Source: Phycisphaerales bacterium UBA1910 (GTDB lineage Bacteria > Planctomycetota > Phycisphaerae > Phycisphaerales > UBA1924). From it: a DNA stretch of 14,558 nt. The position numbers and the translations under genes were made by a program. The DNA is taken from contig DDGE01000063.1 in the NCBI GenBank assembly GCA_002337545.1, positions 1 through 14,558 of the forward strand, in the 5' to 3' direction. The first letter of the stretch is position 1; each line of letters starts with the position of its first letter. The notes under the pieces were generated by a model, which saw only the letters and a program-made list of their open reading frames with translations, had not been told where the DNA came from and made no database searches. This document shows positions 7,778-14,457 of this stretch, one piece after another.

Positions 7778-9576
7778 GCAAACGCCCCCCACAGCGATCA
7801 ACCGTTCAGGCCCAACAGCTCCGGGCCAAGCTGAACTCGATCATGCAGCTGATCCAGAAGGGCAATCTCGCGCAGGCCAACACCACGCTGCAGCCAATCC
7901 TCCGCAAGCACCCCACACTCCCCGAAGTGAACCATGTCGCCGCGGGGCTCAGCGCCTCAATGAACGAGCACGATCGCGCCATCTACTACGCCCAGCGCGC
8001 CGCAGAGCTCGCCCCCGACACACCGGAATACCTCGCAGGGCTCGGCTCCGTCCTCCTCCGAGCGGGCAGGCACGACGAAGCGATCGACACAATCAACCGC
8101 GCCCTCCAACTCAACCCAAACCTCCCCGACACCCTCGTCCCCCTCGCGACCGCTCAGATGGAGTCCGGGCGCATCCACGACGCCCGATCCACCTTCGCCC
8201 GCGTGCTCGCCGAGAACCCCGCGCACCTCGAGGCCGCAAACAACCTCGCGCTGCTCGAATCCGACCTCGCCCACGCCGACCGAGCCATCGACATCATCGA
8301 GTCCGCGCTCACCCATCACCCAGAACACCCGATGCTCCTCGACGCACTCTGCATGTTCGCCTGCTACTCCGACAACCAATCCCCCGAGCAGGTCGCACAC
8401 ATCCACCGCCGTTTCGGACAGAGCGTCCAGTCCCGCATCCGCCCCCGAACCGACCATCCCAACACCCCCGACCCCAATCGACGCATACGCATCGGCCTCG
8501 TATCGCCCGACCTCCGCACCCACTCCATCGCCTACTTCCTCCAGCCGATCGTCGAGCACCTCGATCCAAACCGCTTCGAAACCTTCCTCTATCACACCGC
8601 ACGCTCCGCCGACACCATGTCCGAAAAGCTCCAATCCGCGTGCACCACATGGCGCGAATGCCCAGAGGGAATGAACCAGGCACACAAAAGGATCCTCGCA
8701 GACAAGATCGACATCCTCGTCGAACTCAACGGCCACTTCGCAGGCAACCTCCTCCCCCTCTTCGCCGCACGCCCCGCACCCGTCTCCGTCACCATGATCG
8801 GCTACGCCAACACCACGGGTCTCTCCACCATCGACGCGCGCATCATCGACAACACCACAGACCCCGCCCCCGAGTCCGACGCCTGGGCCACCGAATCACT
8901 CATCCGCGTCCCAGGGTGCTTCCTCTGCTACCGACCACCACTCGATGCCCCCCCCTGCACCGACCCGGACCCCGAACGCCCGTTCACCTTCGGCTCCTTC
9001 AACGACCTGCGAAAAATGTCACCCTCCTGCATCGCGACCTGGTCCGCCATCCTCCACGCCTGCCCGGACGCACGCCTGCTCCTCAAAACCGCACGCTTCG
9101 ATCAGCCCGCCGCGTGCGATGATCTCCTCGCCAGATTCGCGGCACACGGCATACAACCAGACCGGCTCGAACTCCGCGGACGCACCGAGTCCATGCAGGA
9201 CCACCTCGCCCTCTACAACAGCATCGACTGCGCACTCGACACCTTCCCCTACACCGGAACAACCACCACCTGCGAAGCCATGCACATGGGCGTGCCCACA
9301 GTCACCCTGCTCGGACAATCGCACGCGGGCCGCGTCAGCGCATCGCTCATGCACGCCGTCGGCATCCCCGAATGGATCGCAAACGACACCGACGCCTACA
9401 CCCAACGCGCCATCGACGCCCACGCATCCGCGAAGCGCACGGCATCGGACCGTCAATCACTCCGTCAGCAACTCGCCTCCTCACCGCTCTGCGATGAACA
9501 GGAGTACGCTTCCAAAATCGCCGCCGCATTCACTTCATGCTGGTCGAACTGGTGCAACACCAACGGAGGTGCGTAA
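7774..9576 (+). CDS. TPR-repeat O-GlcNAc-transferase-like (SPINDLY/OGT, GT41) glycosyltransferase
   Basis: Likely transfers a sugar from a nucleotide sugar to Ser/Thr of proteins or to another acceptor; donor and acceptor cannot be read from sequence. The product is 600 aa. The start ATG is shared with the dxr stop (ATGA). N-terminal half: about four to five TPR-like helical repeats (15-200), for example EYLAGLGSVLLRAGRHDEAI at 85-104. C-terminal half: OGT catalytic region with GLVSPDLRTHSIAYFLQP (241-258; His250 aligns with the catalytic His region of OGT), GYANTTGLSTIDARIIDN (343-360), FGSFNDLRKMSP (406-417; Lys414 aligns with the UDP-contacting Lys), and LDTFPYTGTTTTCEAMHMG (488-506). No signal peptide or membrane segment is seen, so it is probably cytoplasmic. 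It sits between dxr and a sulfotransferase. Family membership is secure; the actual substrate is open. Confidence 0.9.
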   Translation: MSKRPPQRSTVQAQQLRAKLNSIMQLIQKGNLAQANTTLQPILRKHPTLPEVNHVAAGLSASMNEHDRAIYYAQRAAELAPDTPEYLAGLGSVLLRAGRHDEAIDTINRALQLNPNLPDTLVPLATAQMESGRIHDARSTFARVLAENPAHLEAANNLALLESDLAHADRAIDIIESALTHHPEHPMLLDALCMFACYSDNQSPEQVAHIHRRFGQSVQSRIRPRTDHPNTPDPNRRIRIGLVSPDLRTHSIAYFLQPIVEHLDPNRFETFLYHTARSADTMSEKLQSACTTWRECPEGMNQAHKRILADKIDILVELNGHFAGNLLPLFAARPAPVSVTMIGYANTTGLSTIDARIIDNTTDPAPESDAWATESLIRVPGCFLCYRPPLDAPPCTDPDPERPFTFGSFNDLRKMSPSCIATWSAILHACPDARLLLKTARFDQPAACDDLLARFAAHGIQPDRLELRGRTESMQDHLALYNSIDCALDTFPYTGTTTTCEAMHMGVPTVTLLGQSHAGRVSASLMHAVGIPEWIANDTDAYTQRAIDAHASAKRTASDRQSLRQQLASSPLCDEQEYASKIAAAFTSCWSNWCNTNGGA

Positions 9577-10346
9577 TGGACATCGTCTGGCTCGCCTCCT
9601 ACCCAAAGTCGGGCAACACATGGCTCCGATTCCTCCTCTACTCCGTCATGCACGGCCCACCCGCTCAATCACTCGACATCGCGAGAAAAATCCCCGACAT
9701 CCACCGCCCGCTCCCCACCGATGTCATGAACGACGAACGCATCATCGCCAAGTCCCACTACGCCTTCTCAGAAAAACACCCCAAGGCATCCGACACCGAA
9801 CGAGCCGTACTCATCATCCGACACCCCCGAGATGTCCTCTTCTCAGCACTCAACTACCGCAGGCTCGCAGGACTCACAACCGCACAGATGTCCGACGCAC
9901 AATACGCCCGCCTGTTCATCGCACACAAAGGCGACCCCGAGTTCAACGCACAGGGGTTCGGAACATGGGAAGGGCACATCCAGTCCTGGAACAACCAGAC
10001 CGATTTCCCCATCCACCTCGTGCGATACGAAGAGCTCAAGTCCGACACCGCGGCACACCTCCGCGCCGTCCTCGATTTCCTCGAGATCGACGCGCCACAA
10101 AGCGCCATCGACAAGGCCATCGAGGCAAGCTCATTCGATTCCATGCGCGCCATGGAGATCCGCGAGAAGCACAACAGCGCCGCAAACCCCAAGTCCCAGT
10201 CCCTCTTCGTCGGAAACCCCAAGTCCAAAACCTACTTCATGAACGCAGGTAAAACAGGACACACACTCCGTTCGATCTCGCCCGATCTGGAGTCCGCCTT
10301 CAACAAGTCTTTCGCCGAATCAATGCAGCGCTACGGCTACGAGTAA
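9576..10346 (+). CDS. PAPS-dependent sulfotransferase domain protein
   Basis: Probably transfers sulfate from PAPS to a hydroxyl or amine of a carbohydrate or small molecule. The product is 256 aa. The ATG overlaps the preceding TAA by one base (TAATG), and GGAGGT ends 5 nt before it, the best ribosome-binding site in the window. Visible features: the 5'-phosphosulfate loop YPKSGNTW (9-16), a KSHY motif with His61 matching the catalytic His of cytosolic sulfotransferases (KTH), the 3'-phosphate motif IIRHPRDVLFSALNYR (80-95; Arg82 and Ser90), VRYEELKSD (149-157), and NAGKTGHTLRSIS (223-235), which replaces the usual RKGxxGDWK segment. It is soluble, with no transmembrane helix. Tight coupling to the OGT-like gene suggests both act on the same product. 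Acceptor unknown. Confidence 0.88.
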   Translation: MDIVWLASYPKSGNTWLRFLLYSVMHGPPAQSLDIARKIPDIHRPLPTDVMNDERIIAKSHYAFSEKHPKASDTERAVLIIRHPRDVLFSALNYRRLAGLTTAQMSDAQYARLFIAHKGDPEFNAQGFGTWEGHIQSWNNQTDFPIHLVRYEELKSDTAAHLRAVLDFLEIDAPQSAIDKAIEASSFDSMRAMEIREKHNSAANPKSQSLFVGNPKSKTYFMNAGKTGHTLRSISPDLESAFNKSFAESMQRYGYE

Positions 10347-10377
10347 AAACCGGGTACAGCCCTCAGGGCTCATACCC
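10345..10377 (-). terminator. Intrinsic terminator of the epimerase/sulfotransferase pair, between convergent genes
   Basis: The imperfect hairpin GGGTA / AGCCCT-c-AGGGCT / TACCC spans 10352-10377. On the minus strand it is followed by GG and a run of five T (10349-10345), the form of an intrinsic terminator. The TGA of the minus-strand gene (10363-10365) lies inside the stem. The same hairpin can form in the plus-strand transcript, where it follows the sulfotransferase stop by 6 nt but lacks a U-tract. Confidence 0.6.
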
Positions 10378-11157
10378 CATCATCGCGCACGCACGCTGAT
10401 AGTCCCCGTTCGCGCGGAACCGCTCCACCAGCTCCTCGTCCACCGCCTTGCGGGGCATCGACACGATCTCCTTCTTCTGCGACCCACGCCCAAGCGAGGG
10501 CACCGTGTCGCCAGTGATCGTCGTGTACCGGTGCCACTTCTCCCGATACCCCGGATCAAAATCGATCGCGAGCTCATCGCACATCGCCCGCAGCACCGAG
10601 TCCGGGTCCCGCGTGAAATCCTCGTACCGATGGAACCCGTTCTCCGCCGCGAACTCCGCGAACTTCATGCAACCCGTGCAGTACTTCTCAAACACCAAGT
10701 GAGGCCGCACAACATCGAGCTGGATCAACGACAGATACTGATCAATCGGATGACGCGTCGTCACCGAACACCGGATGTCGTACACCGACTCGATCGCCTC
10801 ACGCAGCGCAAAGCCGTGCCTGGGCTCCATCACCGTCGGCACCCCGATGTAGTCCACATGCGACCAATCACGCAACACCAGCGTCGAACCCTTGTCATTG
10901 GCACGCTGATCGCATGTGCTCACAAACTGCAGCACGCTCGGCGCCCGCATCTTGTACCGCATCAGGTCCTTCTTCCCGATCAGCCCAAACCACTTGCTCG
11001 CCTGCATCATCGGGTTCGTCGTCCGCAGGTCCGCCGGGTGAATCTCACTGATCAGCGTCACACCGTCCATACACCCGATGCACTTGCTCACAAGCGTCCC
11101 GCCCGATCGCGCAAGGTTGCGAATGACCCGCATCGTCGGTTTCTTCGATGCACTCAT
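10363..11157 (-). CDS. Sulfotransferase-fold P-loop protein with two CxxC motifs
   Basis: Putative sulfotransferase of unknown acceptor. The product is 264 aa from the ATG at 11157, with GGAG 8 nt upstream; a TTG two codons earlier overlaps the epimerase stop and is not preferred. Visible features: RNLARSGGTLVSKCIG (13-28), which resembles the PAPS 5'-phosphosulfate loop (RSGTT/GGTL), and CSVTTRHPIDQYLSL (130-144), which resembles the 3'-phosphate motif (R-x-P-x-D-x-x-x-S). The C-terminal region SLGRGSQKKEIVSMPRKAVD (221-240) is comparable to the GRK-type loop at the end of Sulfotransfer_3-like proteins. Odd: CIGC (26-29) lies directly behind the P-loop, and CTGC (160-163) lies about 20 residues after the second motif. 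Such paired CxxC could bind a metal or form disulfides. It follows the epimerase by 2 nt, so the two are translationally coupled. Sulfotransferase-type fold is likely; exact activity is uncertain. Confidence 0.75.
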   Translation of the reverse strand: MSASKKPTMRVIRNLARSGGTLVSKCIGCMDGVTLISEIHPADLRTTNPMMQASKWFGLIGKKDLMRYKMRAPSVLQFVSTCDQRANDKGSTLVLRDWSHVDYIGVPTVMEPRHGFALREAIESVYDIRCSVTTRHPIDQYLSLIQLDVVRPHLVFEKYCTGCMKFAEFAAENGFHRYEDFTRDPDSVLRAMCDELAIDFDPGYREKWHRYTTITGDTVPSLGRGSQKKEIVSMPRKAVDEELVERFRANGDYQRACAMMGYEP

Positions 11158-11159
11158 AC

Positions 11160-12161
11160 TCAAGACTCCGTCGCGCGCTGTTCAATCAAACCGGAAGACC
11201 GCATCCACGCATACTGACGCGCAATCCCATCCTCAATCGAAGTGGTGGGGGCATACCCAAGCTCCACCCCGCTCCGCGACAGATCCGCCCAGGTCCTATC
11301 GACATCACCCGCCTGCATACCCATCTCGTTGATCACCGCGTCCTTCCCGACCACACCCTCGATCGCCTCAATCAACCCGTTGAGCGTGATCGGATGATCC
11401 CCCCCAAGGTTCCAGATCCGATACCCATGAGCCGGGATACGCTCATACGCCCGAAGCACACCCGTCACAATATCATCGATATAGGTGTAGTCCCGGCTCG
11501 TCGTCCCATCGCCAAACTTATTGATCGTCTCGCCACGCGCCACCTTGCCGAGAAAAAGACTGATCGCCAGATCAGGACGCTGCCGCGGACCAAACACCGT
11601 AAAGAAACGCAGCATCGCCACCGGCATCCCCGTCAGATGATGGTGCGTCTCACCGATGAGCTCACACGAACGCTTCGTCGCAGCATACGGCGAGATCGGA
11701 TGCTCAACAGAATCAATCTCAGCGAATGGCGTCTTCTCATTGTTCCCATACACACTGCTCGACGAAGCGCACACAACACGCCCACACCCGCACGCACTCG
11801 CCGCGCTCAGCACACGCTGCGTCCCCACAACATTCGCCAACGCATACCCGCCCGGGTCCGCGATGCTCGGACGCACTCCCGCCTTGGCCGCAAGATGGAT
11901 CACGCCCGTCAACCCCTGACCATCCATCACCCCAGCAAGCGCCGCCTCGTCCGTGATATCCATCTCGTGCGACACAAAACGATCGCCATAGGCCCGCTGC
12001 AACCCCGCATGATTCGCGCGCTTCCGGTCCACATCGTAATACGGGTCGAAGTTATCAACGCCAATCACGCGCGCACCCAGCCCCATCACACGATCGGCCA
12101 CATGCGAACCGATGAATCCGGCGCTGCCAGTGATCAGGATCCGTTCGTTGTCCATCTGCAT
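11160..12161 (-). CDS. NAD-dependent nucleotide-sugar epimerase (UDP-glucuronate 4-epimerase-like SDR)
   Basis: Extended short-chain dehydrogenase/reductase that interconverts nucleotide sugars, most likely UDP-glucuronate and UDP-galacturonate. The product is 333 aa from the ATG at 12161, chosen because GGGAG lies 9 nt upstream; the GTG at 12167 is too close to it and the ATG at 12155 too far. Visible features: the NAD loop TGSAGFIG (11-18), VIGVDNFDPYYDVDRKR (32-48), which is typical of uronate epimerases, HLAAKAGVRPSI (89-100), the SSSSVYG strand (133-139), catalytic Tyr159 and Lys163 in YAATK, RFFTVFGPRQRPD and RDYTYIDDIV. UDP-glucose 4-epimerase or a dTDP-/GDP-sugar activity remains possible. 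The last base of its TGA is two bases before the next start codon. Its role is inferred to be donor supply for the glycan genes nearby. Confidence 0.9.
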   Translation of the reverse strand: MQMDNERILITGSAGFIGSHVADRVMGLGARVIGVDNFDPYYDVDRKRANHAGLQRAYGDRFVSHEMDITDEAALAGVMDGQGLTGVIHLAAKAGVRPSIADPGGYALANVVGTQRVLSAASACGCGRVVCASSSSVYGNNEKTPFAEIDSVEHPISPYAATKRSCELIGETHHHLTGMPVAMLRFFTVFGPRQRPDLAISLFLGKVARGETINKFGDGTTSRDYTYIDDIVTGVLRAYERIPAHGYRIWNLGGDHPITLNGLIEAIEGVVGKDAVINEMGMQAGDVDRTWADLSRSGVELGYAPTTSIEDGIARQYAWMRSSGLIEQRATES

Positions 12162-12196
12162 CCGCACTATGCTCCCGCCAGGTAAACGAAAAGCGG

Positions 12197-12202
12197 ATGG
12201 TA
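12197..12202 (-). promoter_or_regulatory. Weak candidate -10 element for the epimerase operon
   Basis: On the minus strand GATTACCAT gives the hexamer TACCAT, the same as the candidate upstream of ptsI. It would start transcription about 30 nt before the ATG at 12161 and downstream of the terminator at 12248-12287. No good -35 is present, so this is only a suggestion. Confidence 0.2.
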
Positions 12203-12247
12203 ATCACCGACAGCCCGCTCACGACAGATCTTCAGCGACAACCAATC

Positions 12248-12287
12248 AAAAAAGAAGCAGGGCGCCATGTGTCCAAGGCGCCCCGCT
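12248..12287 (-). terminator. Strong minus-strand intrinsic terminator upstream of the epimerase
   Basis: On the minus strand AGCGGGGCGCC (12287-12277), a 10-nt loop and GGCGCCCTGCT (12266-12256) form an 11-bp stem with one G-U wobble, followed by TC and six T (12253-12248). In the plus-strand transcript the wobble becomes an A-C mismatch and no U-tract follows, so the structure is oriented for the minus strand. No reading frame on the minus strand lies upstream of it before ybeY. It therefore ends a short untranslated RNA, attenuates the epimerase operon, or blocks antisense read-through. Confidence 0.65.
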
Positions 12288-12328
12288 GGAGGAGAGAGAG
12301 ATCTGTATACAAGGTAGAAACTTTCTTC

Positions 12329-12372
12329 TAGACAAGTTCATTTATCGGCATACTGCCGTAAAAGTTTGTCTA
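12329..12372. repeat. 44-nt extended imperfect palindrome
   Basis: The outer arms TAGACAA (12329-12335) and TTGTCTA (12366-12372) are perfect inverted repeats. Inside them TTTA (12341-12344) pairs with TAAA (12359-12362), and CGGCA (12346-12350) pairs with TGCCG (12354-12358) around a TAC loop. Together they fold into one long hairpin with a single bulge and an internal loop. It could be a structural RNA element or a protein-binding palindrome. No target-site duplication flanks it, so there is no sign that it is a transposed element. Confidence 0.5.
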
Positions 12373-12385
12373 ATTTAACGCGAAA

Positions 12386-12401
12386 CCCCCGAAGGAGGGG
12401 G
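12386..12401. repeat. C5/G5 hairpin in the ybeY upstream region
   Basis: CCCCC-GAAGGA-GGGGG forms a compact stem. On the minus strand it is followed directly by TTT, and on the plus strand by ATGTTTGGGTTGTTTTCT. AACCC (12384-12388) could instead pair with the GGGTT that lies shortly downstream, giving two mutually exclusive plus-strand folds. Function unknown. Confidence 0.35.
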
Positions 12402-12445
12402 GATGTTTGGGTTGTTTTCTGCGCATTCTTTGTGGATACATACAC

Positions 12446-12474
12446 TTGGAACTTCACAACTCGCACGATAAAGT
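12446..12474 (+). promoter_or_regulatory. Candidate promoter for ybeY
   Basis: TTGGAA (12446-12451) and TAAAGT (12469-12474) are separated by exactly 17 nt, each matching the sigma70-type consensus at 4/6. Transcription would begin about 12481 and leave a leader of roughly 57 nt. The hairpins at 12329-12401 would then lie upstream of this transcript rather than in its leader. Confidence 0.35.
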
Positions 12475-12537
12475 AGTCCCTGATCAGCACTTCGCGGCCA
12501 ACACAAACGACCGCTTTAAACGGATACCGACCCGATC

Positions 12538-13110
12538 ATGCCCGCAACGGACGAACCCGATCGATCTTCGATGCCTCCTCAGGAGGCCGAAGACCAACCC
12601 CCCCCCAGTACCAACAAGGCGCCCGCTGCGCAGATCGATGTCCATTTCGATCCCAACACCGCGGCCATCACAACAACGCAACTCAACACACTCCGCGAGC
12701 AAACCAACCGCGTGCTCGCGCTCATACCCAACACCGGCTCGCTGCGCGTTCGCATCGTCAACGACGAGGACATGATCGACGCGCACAAACGATTCTCCGG
12801 CCTCGACTCCACGACAGATGTGCTCACCTTCGATCTCGCATCGCATGACACCGACTTCAACAACAAAGCACTCGACACCGACCTGATCGTCTGCGCCGAC
12901 GAAGCACGACGACAAGCCAGCCAACGCAATCACCCCGTCACCCACGAGCTGCTCCTCTACATCGTCCACGGCGTGCTCCACTGCCTCGGATACGACGACC
13001 ACGACCACGACGACTACGAACGAATGCACGCACGAGAAGACGAACTCCTCAACGCGGCAGGCATCGGCACCGTCTTCCATTCAACCAACGACAAGGAACA
13101 CAAATCATGA
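12538..13110 (+). CDS. ybeY: Endoribonuclease/rRNA maturation factor YbeY
   Basis: Metal-dependent endoribonuclease required for 16S rRNA 3'-end maturation and 70S ribosome quality control. The product is 190 aa from the ATG at 12538; the family is usually 150-180. The first 30 residues are Pro/Glu/Asp-rich and not conserved, and no good ribosome-binding site precedes either this ATG or the one at codon 12, so the start is uncertain. Visible features: VRIVNDEDMIDAHKRFSG (71-88), the STTDVLTFDL strand (91-100) and the metal motif HGVLHCLGYDDHDHDD (144-159). His144 and His148 are two ligands. The third position, usually His six residues after the second, is Asp154, with His155 next to it. The gene overlaps the next by ATGA. 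A ybeY-ybeX type pair is common in bacteria. Confidence 0.95.
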   Translation: MPATDEPDRSSMPPQEAEDQPPPSTNKAPAAQIDVHFDPNTAAITTTQLNTLREQTNRVLALIPNTGSLRVRIVNDEDMIDAHKRFSGLDSTTDVLTFDLASHDTDFNNKALDTDLIVCADEARRQASQRNHPVTHELLLYIVHGVLHCLGYDDHDHDDYERMHAREDELLNAAGIGTVFHSTNDKEHKS

Positions 13111-14447
13111 TGGCCGGCTGGTGGCTCATCGCGGCGCTCGGGTGCGTACTGCTCGCGGCATTCTTCTCCGCGCTCGAACTCGCGCTCCACACACTCTCAC
13201 GCGTGCGCATGAGCGCCGAGCTCGACGACGAACACCCGCACCGTCACCGAGTACAGACAATCCTCGACGATGTCGCAGGTCACGCCGCGTCGCTCTCCGT
13301 ATTCACCATCGCAACCCGGCTCAGCGCTGCAGTCTGCTTCGTCTTCTGGGCAGCGGGTCTACGACACGAAACTTCACCATCCGCGATCAGCATCATCATC
13401 GGCCTCGTCATCGCCACCGTACTCATCTGGCTGGGATCAGCGCTCATCCCCATGGGCGTCGCAACACACGCGGGTGAATCAGCGCTCCTCAGGCTCGCAC
13501 CCGTCGCACGAATCACACACCTGCTCGTCCTCCCCCTCCTCCCAGCACAGCGATTCCTCACAGAGGTCGTCCGCAGACTCGTCGGCGCTGAAAAAAACAA
13601 CCGAGACATCAACATCTCATCAGTCTCAGACCTCCGCGCAATCGTCGAAGACGACGAGGTCGAATCAAGATTCGACGAGACAGAACGCGACATGCTCGAA
13701 GCAGTCGTCGAGTTCCGCTCAACATCCGTCGAACAGATCATGACCCCCCGCACAGAGATCGACGCGCTCCAATACACCGACGACCTCACAGAAGTCATGA
13801 AGTTCGTCGACGAGCACGGCCACTCCCGAATACCCGTATACCGCGAAGACCTCGACCACATCGAAGGAATCCTCTACGCCAAAGACCTCCTCCGATGGAT
13901 CACAAACCACGGCCAAGACGGATCACCATTCGTGCTCGCCGATGTCACACGCGAACCATCGTTCGTGCCAGAAACAAAGACAGTGCGAGAACTCCTCGCA
14001 CAACTCCTCGCAGACCAGGTCCACATCGCCATCATCCTCGATGAATACGGCGGAAACTCCGGACTCGTCACCATGGAAGACATCGTCGAAGAAATCTTCG
14101 GCGAAATCCAGGACGAATACGAAGACCCCGAAGACCCCGCAGGCAATGTACAACTCGACACAAACGCGAAGGCAGCAATCATCGACGCACGCACCGAGAT
14201 CGATGACGCAAACGACGAACTCGAAGCCATCGGCCTCGAACTACCAGAATCCGACGACTACGACACCATCTCAGGATTCGTCAACACAACCCTCGGCCGC
14301 ATCCCCGAAACCGGCGAAGAAATCGATCTCCCAATGATGAAGATCGACATCCTCGAAGCCGAGCCCACCCGCGTCGTCCGCGTCAAAATCACCCGCGTCG
14401 AGACAACCGACGAACTCACCGAGTTCTCAACCCAAAACGCCAAATAA
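13107..14447 (+). CDS. DUF21/CBS-pair/CorC_HlyC-domain membrane protein (CNNM/CorC family)
   Basis: Predicted inner-membrane protein of the CNNM/CorC family, which includes Mg2+ transporters and factors often paired with ybeY. The product is 446 aa. The ATG at 13107 overlaps the ybeY stop (ATGA) and AAGGA lies 9 nt upstream; ATG at 13110 is an alternative. Domains: DUF21 membrane domain with about three to four hydrophobic segments (5-160), starting with AAFFSALELAL (17-27), a CBS pair (about 208-325; IMTPRTEIDAL, HSRIPVYREDLDHIEGILYAKDLL, DEYGGNSGLVTMEDIVEEIFGEI), and a CorC_HlyC domain (about 345-435; YDTISGFVNTTLGRIPETGE). Odd: the usual GE-x-x-PK membrane motif reads GSALIPMG (110-117), and the Asn-containing motif of the second helix is not recognisable. 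Transport may therefore be altered or lost while the cytosolic domains remain conserved. An ion-transport role is not assured. Confidence 0.9.
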   Translation: MMAGWWLIAALGCVLLAAFFSALELALHTLSRVRMSAELDDEHPHRHRVQTILDDVAGHAASLSVFTIATRLSAAVCFVFWAAGLRHETSPSAISIIIGLVIATVLIWLGSALIPMGVATHAGESALLRLAPVARITHLLVLPLLPAQRFLTEVVRRLVGAEKNNRDINISSVSDLRAIVEDDEVESRFDETERDMLEAVVEFRSTSVEQIMTPRTEIDALQYTDDLTEVMKFVDEHGHSRIPVYREDLDHIEGILYAKDLLRWITNHGQDGSPFVLADVTREPSFVPETKTVRELLAQLLADQVHIAIILDEYGGNSGLVTMEDIVEEIFGEIQDEYEDPEDPAGNVQLDTNAKAAIIDARTEIDDANDELEAIGLELPESDDYDTISGFVNTTLGRIPETGEEIDLPMMKIDILEAEPTRVVRVKITRVETTDELTEFSTQNAK

Positions 14448-14457
14448 CATCCCTCCT

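Larger units (their letters stand above)
12162..12537. other. AT-richer intergenic island between the epimerase and ybeY
   Basis: This 376-bp divergent region is visibly richer in A and T than the flanking genes, most of all from about 12300 to 12480. It has no credible coding frame on either strand. It contains the minus-strand terminator at 12248-12287, a purine-rich GGAGGAGAGAGAG tract (12288-12300), the overlapping palindromes AGATCT and TGTATACA (12299-12311), the hairpin at 12329-12372, the C5/G5 hairpin at 12386-12401 and a possible ybeY promoter at 12446-12474. The density of structure is unlike any other gap in the window and suggests a structured RNA leader or small RNA. Confidence 0.6.

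Noticed and set aside
12288..12311. GGAGGAGAGAGAG tract as the ribosome-binding site of a small gene
   Set aside because: No ATG, GTG or TTG at a usable distance downstream, and an in-frame TAG follows shortly.
12329..12372. Palindrome as a miniature transposable element
   Set aside because: No target-site duplication flanks it and only one copy is seen in the window.
12112..12378. 88-codon plus-strand frame across the epimerase start and the intergenic hairpins
   Set aside because: It runs through a terminator stem and AT-rich non-coding DNA and has no ribosome-binding site.
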